Made by a program: the position numbers and the translations under genes. DNA of 64,000 bases, taken from the NCBI RefSeq assembly GCF_000158175.1, contig NZ_DS999411.1, forward strand, positions 2,339,784 to 2,403,783. The letters are read 5' to 3'. This document shows positions 58,323 to 64,000 of this stretch, piece by piece (within the stretch, counting starts at the first letter, position 1; each line of letters starts with the position of its first letter). Source of the stretch: Luminiphilus syltensis NOR5-1B. Lineage in GTDB: Bacteria > Pseudomonadota > Gammaproteobacteria > Pseudomonadales > Halieaceae. The notes below the pieces were generated by a model, which searched no databases, had not been told where the DNA came from, and saw nothing but the letters and a program-made list of their open reading frames with translations.

Positions 58323-58348
58323 GGGCTGGGCGATCAGCCCCATTATTT
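58323..58348 (+). terminator. probable terminator of the secreted protein gene
   Basis: GGGCTG/CAGCCC stem (58323-58340) with loop GGCGAT, then CATTATTT. The stem is only 6 bp and the T-run is interrupted, so it is a weak call. Confidence 0.45.
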
Positions 58349-58492
58349 CCGGGTTGTGAGAAGACCGTGTGGAAACGATCGGTCTGGCATTGGCCCGCAG
58401 TTTTGGTGTCATTTAGCCGCCCTGAGCAGGTGCGTGACAATCCCTTAAAGCTGTGCGCCGCTTGCGTCTTTCCCGGTATTTCGACACACTAC

Positions 58493-58516
58493 GCGCCCTC
58501 TGCTTTTGCAGGGCGC
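58493..58516 (+). other. hairpin directly before 4.5S RNA
   Basis: GCGCCCT (58493-58499) pairs with AGGGCGC (58510-58516) around CTGCTTTTGC, in which an inner GC/GC pair can form. It ends 3 bases before the SRP RNA. Possibly part of a 5' leader removed by RNase P, as happens to the E. coli 4.5S precursor. A weak -35/-10 pair (TTGCGT, 17 bp, CACACT) lies just upstream. Confidence 0.5.
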
Positions 58517-58519
58517 AAT

Positions 58520-58629
58520 GGTGGTCCGGATGGTCCCCTCGCAGCGATAGGTAGTGAACCCCGCCAGGCCCGGAAGGGAGCAACGGTAATTACCGACTCG
58601 GGTGCCGGGGTGTGGCTGTCCGGGCTACC
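58520..58629 (+). ncRNA. ffs: 4.5S signal recognition particle RNA
   Basis: About 110 bases. The two ends pair (GGTGGTCCGGA with TCCGGGCTACC), and the apical part has the conserved SRP core with AGGCCCGGAAGGGAGCAAC, which contains the GGAA tetraloop and the A-rich internal loop that bind Ffh. Size and location upstream of dnaX match 4.5S RNA in other gammaproteobacteria. The dnaX frame can be extended back through it, but that is an artefact. Confidence 0.95.
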
Positions 58630-58678
58630 TCCATTTAAAGGCCGTGCCGCCAAGGCCAGCCAGGACACCGGTAAGCGA

Positions 58679-60448
58679 ATGGGGTATCAGGTTCTCGCCC
58701 GTAAGTGGCGGCCCGGCAATTTCCAGGAGATGGTCGGTCAGCAGCATGTGCTGCGCGCTCTGGTGAACGCGCTTGATAACGACCGCCTGCACCACGCCTA
58801 CCTGTTTACCGGCACCCGGGGTGTTGGCAAGACCACCGTCGCCCGGATTCTCGCCAAATGCCTTAACTGTGATCAGGGCGTCAGTTCCACACCCTGTGGA
58901 ACCTGCGATTCCTGCCTGGAGATTGCAGAAGGACGCAGCGTTGATTTGCTGGAGGTCGATGCGGCCTCGAGAACCAAGGTGGAGGACACCCGCGAGCTGC
59001 TCGAGAACGTGCTCTATGCACCGACCCGTTCTCGTTTCAAGATTTACCTCATTGACGAAGTGCATATGCTTTCGGGCCACAGTTTTAATGCATTGCTTAA
59101 GACCCTCGAAGAGCCACCGCCCCATGCCAAATTCCTCTTGGCGACCACCGATCCGCAGAAACTTCCGGCGACCGTGCTGTCGCGCTGCCTGCAGTTCAAT
59201 CTGAAAAATATGGTTCCCGAGGAGATTGTTGCCCATCTGGGCAAGGTGCTCGAGGAAGAGTCGGTCGCCTTTGATAACGGTTCACTCGCCTTATTGGCAC
59301 GCGCCGCCGAAGGGTCAATGCGTGATGCCTTGAGTCTCACGGATCAGGCCATTGGATTCGGCGATGGCGGCCTCGCCGAGAGCGATGTGCGCGCCATGCT
59401 CGGCACTGTTGATCGCGCTCGCGTGCTCGATGTCCTCGATGCCATTCTCGACAACGACCCAAAGACATTGCTCGCAGTTATTGAACAAATCGCCAGTCAT
59501 GCGCCGGATTACGTGGCTACTCTAGATGACCTTGCTTCAGTACTACACCAGGTGACGATTGCCCAGTGGGTGCCCGATGCCGCCGACCCCACCGCGAGCC
59601 AGTCGGAGCGGATTGCGAAAGTGGCGGCCAGCACCACCGTTGATGAAGTGCAGCTCTTTTATCAGTTTGCCGCTGCCGGGCGGCCGGAGGTGCAGCGCTC
59701 GCCGGATCCTCGGGCGGCGCTGGAGATGGTGCTGCTGCGGATGATCGCGTTTCGGCCCGCTGAGGTGATCAGCGACGCCCACGAGGTGCCGCCGCCAAAA
59801 AAGACTGAGCCACCGGTGCCGCCGGTGGACTCCGTGGGGGCGGGTGCCATCGAGACCTCGGGTTCGGCGCCATCGCTGACTCACGAAGAACTTCGTCCCC
59901 CAGTCCGTTTGGCCCCCCGGGTTGTCGCGGATCAGCCTGAGAAGGCTGACGCGATACCGGCACCGATCGACCCCGTGGTGGATGCGCCGACATCGAATCC
60001 ACAGCCCGGACCAGCAGAGTCAGAGCCCTTAGAGCCCCCCAGGGTGGCCGCTGATTTGCCCGCACCGGCCGAGTGGCCCGCTTTTTTTGACGATCTGGCG
60101 CTGAGAGGCATCGCTGAAAACATTGCCATGCATTGCGAGCTGAGATCCGTCAGCGGCCGTACACTCTCCTTTGTCCTCGATCAGAGTAATGCCGGACTGT
60201 TCAACGAGCGCCATGTCGCGGCTATCGAAGAGCAGTTTAATGCCCACCTGCAACCGCCGGTGACCATTGAGGTTGAGGTGGGTGTGGTTGGGGCGGCGAC
60301 GCCCGCGGCGCGACGGGCGGAGCTCGAGGCCGCCCGGCAGAAGGCGGCGGAAGACGCTCTCGCAGAAGATCCGGTGCTCACGACTTTTCTCGCTGATTTT
60401 GATGCCGAGGTAATAGTCGGTAGCATTGAGCCACCAAAAACAGGCTGA
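58679..60448 (+). CDS. dnaX: DNA polymerase III subunits tau and gamma
   Basis: Clamp-loader ATPase. 589 residues from ATG 58679 (MGYQVLARKWRP), where family homology begins. Walker A GTRGVGKTT at about 45-53, a zinc module with Cys in CLNC and CGTCDSC, Walker B LIDEVHML, and the SRC sensor TVLSRCLQF. After the clamp-loader domains a Pro-rich linker leads to the tau-specific C-terminal region. A programmed -1 frameshift signal at 59797-59803 would also produce a gamma of about 376 residues (separate entry). Followed after 8 bp by ybaB and then recR. Confidence 0.96.
   Translation: MGYQVLARKWRPGNFQEMVGQQHVLRALVNALDNDRLHHAYLFTGTRGVGKTTVARILAKCLNCDQGVSSTPCGTCDSCLEIAEGRSVDLLEVDAASRTKVEDTRELLENVLYAPTRSRFKIYLIDEVHMLSGHSFNALLKTLEEPPPHAKFLLATTDPQKLPATVLSRCLQFNLKNMVPEEIVAHLGKVLEEESVAFDNGSLALLARAAEGSMRDALSLTDQAIGFGDGGLAESDVRAMLGTVDRARVLDVLDAILDNDPKTLLAVIEQIASHAPDYVATLDDLASVLHQVTIAQWVPDAADPTASQSERIAKVAASTTVDEVQLFYQFAAAGRPEVQRSPDPRAALEMVLLRMIAFRPAEVISDAHEVPPPKKTEPPVPPVDSVGAGAIETSGSAPSLTHEELRPPVRLAPRVVADQPEKADAIPAPIDPVVDAPTSNPQPGPAESEPLEPPRVAADLPAPAEWPAFFDDLALRGIAENIAMHCELRSVSGRTLSFVLDQSNAGLFNERHVAAIEEQFNAHLQPPVTIEVEVGVVGAATPAARRAELEAARQKAAEDALAEDPVLTTFLADFDAEVIVGSIEPPKTG
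59783..59832 (+). promoter_or_regulatory. programmed -1 frameshift site in dnaX
   Basis: The heptamer A-AAA-AAG at 59797-59803 is in the correct frame (CCA AAA AAG). After a -1 slip the next codons are GAC TGA, so translation ends at once and yields the short gamma form. Upstream, GAGGTG (59783-59788) can act as an internal Shine-Dalgarno stimulator 8 bases before the heptamer. Downstream, CCACCGG/CCGGTGG (59810-59828, loop TGCCG) forms a 7-bp GC stem that can extend with GAG/CTC. This reproduces all three parts of the E. coli dnaX signal. Confidence 0.9.
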
Positions 60449-60456
60449 CGATTGAA

Positions 60457-60774
60457 ATGAAAATTAATGATTTGATGAAGCAGGCCCAGCAGATGCAGCA
60501 GGGGTTGGCAGCCGCCCAGGAGGCCGTGAAACAGATTGAGGTAGAGGGGCAGGCCGGTGCTGGTCTTGTGACAGTGCGCATGACCGGTGCGCTATCGGTG
60601 GTGCGAGTGACGGTGGATCCCAGCGTGCTCAACGAGGACCGAGAGGTGCTTGAGGACCTGCTTGCGGCGGCGGTTAATGATGCGGTACAGCGGGCCCAGG
60701 CCGCGTCGCAGGAGAAAATGGCCGAGGCCGCGGGCGGAATTAACCTCCCTGCCGGCTTCAAGATGCCTTTTTAA
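60457..60774 (+). CDS. ybaB: YbaB/EbfC family nucleoid-associated protein
   Basis: 105 residues. Begins MKINDLMKQAQQMQQ, the YbaB N-terminal helix, and has the beta core GLVTVRMTGALSVVRVTVDPSVL. Forms dimers that bind DNA in tweezer fashion in other species. Located between dnaX and recR as in nearly all gammaproteobacteria; gap to recR 14 bp. Confidence 0.95.
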   Translation: MKINDLMKQAQQMQQGLAAAQEAVKQIEVEGQAGAGLVTVRMTGALSVVRVTVDPSVLNEDREVLEDLLAAAVNDAVQRAQAASQEKMAEAAGGINLPAGFKMPF

Positions 60775-60788
60775 GTGATTGAAAATAA

Positions 60789-61394
60789 ATGAAATTAAGC
60801 CCTTCTATTGAGGCGTTGATTGAGGCATTGCGGTGTCTCCCGGGTGTTGGACCCAAGTCGGCGCAACGCATGACCCTGACGCTGCTTGAGCGCGATCGGG
60901 AGGGTGCTGCCCTCCTGGCGCAGGCGTTGACTACCGCACTGGAGCGGGTCGGGCGATGCCAGCGTTGCCGCAACTTTACCGAATTGCCGGTGTGCGAGAT
61001 TTGCGCCGATCCGCGTCGTGATCAGGCGTTGTTGTGTGTGGTGGAAACCCCCGCTGATGTTATGGCGATCGAGCACAGTGGCAGTTACCGCGGCGTCTTT
61101 TTTGTACTGATGGGACACCTGTCACCGATCGACGGCATTGGTCCCGAGGAGATAGGTCTGACTGAGCTTGCGAGCCGATTCCACGAGGGCGATTTGGCGG
61201 AGGTTATTCTCGCCACCAACCCCACTGTGGAGGGCGAGACTACGGCGTATTACATTGCTCAACAAGCCCGCTCCGCCGGAGTGACCATCAGCAAGATCGC
61301 CCACGGTGTTCCGCTGGGCGGCGAACTGGAGTTTACCGATGCCACCACGCTTGCCCATGCGCTAAGCGGTCGGACGCGGGTGGCAGAGCAATGA
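60789..61394 (+). CDS. recR: recombination protein RecR
   Basis: 201 residues. Helix-hairpin-helix [15 protein letters not shown] at the N-terminus, a C4 zinc finger ([16 protein letters not shown]), a Toprim domain with [12 protein letters not shown], and a C-terminal region with [15 protein letters not shown]. Acts with RecO and RecF in gap repair. The stop overlaps rnd by 4 bp. Confidence 0.97.
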   Translation: MKLSPSIEALIEALRCLPGVGPKSAQRMTLTLLERDREGAALLAQALTTALERVGRCQRCRNFTELPVCEICADPRRDQALLCVVETPADVMAIEHSGSYRGVFFVLMGHLSPIDGIGPEEIGLTELASRFHEGDLAEVILATNPTVEGETTAYYIAQQARSAGVTISKIAHGVPLGGELEFTDATTLAHALSGRTRVAEQ

Positions 61395-62509
61395 GCTGGG
61401 AATGGGTTGACTCCGACCGTGGCCTGGCTGAGGTCGTAGCGCAGGTGATCGATGGCGATTTTGTGGCGATCGATACGGAATTCAGACGCCGGGATACTTT
61501 CTGGCCAGAAGTCGCGCTGGTGCAGATAGCCACCGCCGACCAGGTCTGGTTGATTGACCCATTGCCGCTGACCGACACAGGGCCGTTGGCGGAACTTTTG
61601 CAGAAGTCCACGCTGACCAAGGTGTTACACAGCGCCGGGGAAGACCTTGAGGTGTTTCAGGCCTGGCTCGGTGTTCTGCCGTCGCCCTTGTTCGATACCC
61701 AGAAAGCGGCGGCGCTACTGGGATACGGGTTTGGCTTGTCCTACGCCAAATTGGTGGAAGCGGTGTGTCAGGTCAGTCTCGATAAGGATGAGACCAACTC
61801 AGACTGGCTGGTCAGGCCGTTAACGTCCGCCCAGTGTCGCTACGCCGCCCAGGACGTCACGTATCTCGTTGATGTGTATTCGCGATTGTTGGGTGATGCG
61901 GGAACGCAGGGACGCCTCGAGTGGATTCTGGAAGAGGGCGAAGGGGTGTCGGTGGGTGGCCGCGGCCCTCTGGCCAAATTCAGAAACGCGTGGAAATTGC
62001 AGCCGGAGGCGCTCGCCGTGCTGTACGGGCTCCTGGACTGGCGCGAACAGCAGGCCAGGGAGCGGGATAGGCCCCGCAACTGGATTCTTCACGATAAAGT
62101 CATCAACGAGATCGTCCGTGCCCTGCCCGAGCGCCTTGATCAATTGGCCGGGCTCGAGGGGATGTCAGAGGGCGTGGTGCGACGCCAGGGTAAAGCTTTA
62201 CTCGCACTCATAGCCGCCGCGCGTCGCGATGCGTCGTCGAAGCCCCCCGAGCCGGTTGCCCAGCCCTTATCCGGCACGCAAAAGCGAATGGCCAAGGTGC
62301 TTGCCCAGGCCATCGAAAATCGCGCCAGTGAGCTGCGACTAAGCCCGGAGATTCTCTTCCCCAAACGGGATGCCGAATTGCTCGCCAGGGAGTTGTGCGG
62401 TGACTCGATCGAGGTGCCGAGCCACTGGCAGGGATGGCGTGATGGCGCCATCGTAAAACCGCTTCGATTTATCAGTGAAGCCGTTAAAAATCAAGAAGGT
62501 GCGAAATGA
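61391..62509 (+). CDS. rnd: ribonuclease D
   Basis: 3'-5' exoribonuclease for tRNA 3'-end maturation. 372 residues. DEDD exonuclease motifs: Exo [11 protein letters not shown], Exo [13 protein letters not shown], Exo III with Asp in [19 protein letters not shown] domain near 210-290 ([34 protein letters not shown]). ATGA overlaps on both sides couple it to recR and the YcgL gene. Confidence 0.95.
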   Translation: MSWEWVDSDRGLAEVVAQVIDGDFVAIDTEFRRRDTFWPEVALVQIATADQVWLIDPLPLTDTGPLAELLQKSTLTKVLHSAGEDLEVFQAWLGVLPSPLFDTQKAAALLGYGFGLSYAKLVEAVCQVSLDKDETNSDWLVRPLTSAQCRYAAQDVTYLVDVYSRLLGDAGTQGRLEWILEEGEGVSVGGRGPLAKFRNAWKLQPEALAVLYGLLDWREQQARERDRPRNWILHDKVINEIVRALPERLDQLAGLEGMSEGVVRRQGKALLALIAAARRDASSKPPEPVAQPLSGTQKRMAKVLAQAIENRASELRLSPEILFPKRDAELLARELCGDSIEVPSHWQGWRDGAIVKPLRFISEAVKNQEGAK

Positions 62510-62760
62510 AGCTCGTTCAGGTTCTAAAGTCAGCGAAGCGCACCGACACCTATATTTATGTCGCACAGGGGCATGATCTGGAGACGCTGCCTGAGGCATT
62601 GACGGCGGGTCTGGGCGAGCTATCTCCTGTGTTGTCGATGCGCCTGACCCCGGATCGTACCCTGGCGCGGTTCTCCGGCGCCCAGGTGCTCGCAGCGATC
62701 GAGGAGCAGGGCTTTTTTCTGCAGATACCGCCTCCGCTGGAGGACGACGAACGATGCTGA
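62506..62760 (+). CDS. YcgL domain-containing protein
   Basis: 84 residues. The YcgL fold shows in VYKS-like VLKSAKRTDTYIYVA, RLTPDRTLARFSGAQVLAAIEEQGFFLQIPPP. Members are small cytosolic proteins of unknown role, commonly next to rnd. Starts inside the rnd stop and overlaps the next gene by 7 bp. Confidence 0.92.
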   Translation: MKLVQVLKSAKRTDTYIYVAQGHDLETLPEALTAGLGELSPVLSMRLTPDRTLARFSGAQVLAAIEEQGFFLQIPPPLEDDERC

Positions 62761-63101
62761 CCGCGCAGTCGTATGTGGTAGCAATGGTCATTTATGTGCT
62801 GGCGGGCACGGGCTGTCTGTTGTTGCTGCGCTTCTGGCTACTGTCCAACTGGCCCGCCACGCCGCGTCGCTTCCTGCTCCTGGTGTTGGCGGCGTTGGCC
62901 CTGGTGCCTGCCTATCCCAGCGAGGACGCGACCACTCTGGCCCCGGCCTCGATTGTGGCTGTGTTTAATCTGCTCTTTGCAGGCGGCTGGGACGCGGCCT
63001 CGGTGCCTTTCCTGACACTGGCGCTCGGTGTGATAGCGGCGCTCGTGTTGGGGCTGATCTATCACCTGGTCTGGGGGCGACGGTCCTCGATCGAAGAATA
63101 A
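62754..63101 (+). CDS. small integral membrane protein of unknown function
   Basis: 115 residues with three hydrophobic helices (VAMVIYVLAGTGCLLLLRFWLL, FLLLVLAALALVPA, VPFLTLALGVIAALVLGLIYHLVW). No family named. It overlaps the YcgL gene and precedes a MoxR-type gene by 68 bp, so it is probably in the same transcript as rnd and ycgL. Confidence 0.78.
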   Translation: MLTAQSYVVAMVIYVLAGTGCLLLLRFWLLSNWPATPRRFLLLVLAALALVPAYPSEDATTLAPASIVAVFNLLFAGGWDAASVPFLTLALGVIAALVLGLIYHLVWGRRSSIEE

Positions 63102-63169
63102 CCGGGGCTTTCTCGGCACTAAACGGCACACATCGAACAACGCTTAATGAAACGGACGAAGAGATCATC

Positions 63170-64000
63170 ATGAAATTTGAAGGAACTGAACGCTACGTAG
63201 CGACCGACGATTTGCGCATGGCGGTGAATGCCGCGGTCACGCTGCAGCGGCCCCTGCTCATCAAGGGTGAACCCGGGACCGGGAAGACCATGCTGGCCGA
63301 GGAGATCGCGGCGGGACTGGGCAAGCCCCTTATCCAGTGGCATATCAAGTCCACCACAAAGGCCCAGCAGGGTTTGTATGAGTACGACGCGGTGTCCCGG
63401 CTGCGTGACTCCCAGCTGGGGGATGATCGGGTACAGGATATTGGGCACTACATAAAACAGGGAAAACTGTGGGAGGCCTTCGAGTCTGAAGAGCAGGCGG
63501 TGCTGCTTATCGATGAGATCGATAAAGCCGATATCGAATTCCCCAATGATTTGCTCGTCGAGCTCGATCGCATGGAGTTTTATGTTTACGAAACCGGGCG
63601 AGTGGTACGCGCTCGGCATCGACCGATTATTGTGATTACTTCGAATAATGAGAAAGAGCTTCCTGACGCGTTTCTGCGTCGCTGTTTTTTCCACTTCATT
63701 AACTTCCCCGATAAAGCGACCATGCGCGCGATTATCGACGTGCACCATCCCGGAATCTCGCAAAACCTGGTGGCCGAAGCGATGGAGACCTTCTTCGATT
63801 TGCGCGAGATACCGGGGCTCAAGAAAAAGCCATCGACCTCCGAGTTGATCGACTGGCTCAAGCTTTTACTAGCCGACGACATCCCCGATGAAGTATTGAA
63901 AAACCGCGATCAGTCGAAGGCCATTCCGCCGTTGTACGGCGCGTTATTGAAAAATGAGCAGGACGTTCAGTTGCTCGAGCGCCTGGCCTTCATGCACCGC
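63170..64000 (+). CDS. MoxR-type AAA+ ATPase, 3' end beyond window
   Basis: The first 277 codons are visible, ATG at 63170 after GAAGAG. Walker A GEPGTGKTMLAEE near residue 35, Walker B LLIDEIDKAD, sensor VITSNNEKELPDAFLRRCFFHFI. This subtype usually sits beside a VWA-domain (CoxE-like) protein, which would lie to the right of the window. It belongs to a different MoxR subgroup from the gene at 33.9 kb. Confidence 0.9.
   Translation, partial: MKFEGTERYVATDDLRMAVNAAVTLQRPLLIKGEPGTGKTMLAEEIAAGLGKPLIQWHIKSTTKAQQGLYEYDAVSRLRDSQLGDDRVQDIGHYIKQGKLWEAFESEEQAVLLIDEIDKADIEFPNDLLVELDRMEFYVYETGRVVRARHRPIIVITSNNEKELPDAFLRRCFFHFINFPDKATMRAIIDVHHPGISQNLVAEAMETFFDLREIPGLKKKPSTSELIDWLKLLLADDIPDEVLKNRDQSKAIPPLYGALLKNEQDVQLLERLAFMHR

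Noticed and set aside
58367-58678. N-terminal extension of dnaX
   Set aside because: The frame is open upstream but passes straight through the 4.5S RNA gene, and family homology begins only at ATG 58679.

Overview
The window is a continuous stretch of a free-living gammaproteobacterial chromosome, moderately GC-rich by eye. The gene order leuC-leuD-leuB-asd-fimV-truA-trpF-trpB-trpA-accD-folC-SPOR-cvpA-purF-metZ, the lpxH-ppiB-glnS-cysS-folD-tRNA group, miaE, the moxR-DUF58-tgpA group and the 4.5S RNA-dnaX-ybaB-recR group recall Pseudomonas and relatives. The degenerate and lipoprotein-type genes would suit a marine lineage such as the Halieaceae, but the genus cannot be fixed from the sequence alone. 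No plasmid, phage or CRISPR locus is visible.

Layout. 1-7600: selenium tRNA modification (mnmH, cut by the window edge, and selD), then slt, an MDR oxidoreductase, yciH, slyX and a membrane-anchored amidohydrolase-like protein that has lost its metal ligands. 7670-13000: a two-domain SRPBCC-SDR protein, a small basic protein, a lipase-like hydrolase with a PlsC acyltransferase, and a dienelactone hydrolase with a methyltransferase. 13090-17120: two lipoproteins and rlmKL. 17300-33900: amino acid, nucleotide and fatty acid biosynthesis (leucine, aspartate semialdehyde, tryptophan, accD, folC, purF, metZ), with fimV and truA inside it. 33900-37730: moxR, DUF58 and a transglutaminase gene whose 3' end looks frameshifted. 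37750-47550: DUF924, acnB, DUF1289, miaE, lpxH, ppiB, glnS, cysS and folD. 47711-47949: tRNA-Pro and tRNA-His.

48180-58340 is the accessory part. It holds aguA, two intact YtcJ-type amidohydrolase lipoproteins, a ThuA-like protein, a DUF4136 lipoprotein, a 3' tRNA-Arg fragment beside an intact tRNA-Arg, a wrecked IS3-family insertion sequence, and a secreted protein with a 465-bp internal duplication and an IPTL-CTERM-like tail. 58500-64000 returns to core genes: 4.5S RNA, dnaX with a complete frameshift signal, ybaB, recR, rnd, a YcgL-domain gene, a small membrane protein and a second MoxR-type ATPase cut by the window edge.

I see no wholly new multi-gene system. The most informative signals are the dnaX -1 frameshift cassette, the ligand-less amidohydrolase, the out-of-frame tail of tgpA, Glu in place of catalytic Asp60 in TrpA, the tRNA/IS scar near 55.3-56.0 kb, and the recently duplicated Ca-binding/anchor protein.
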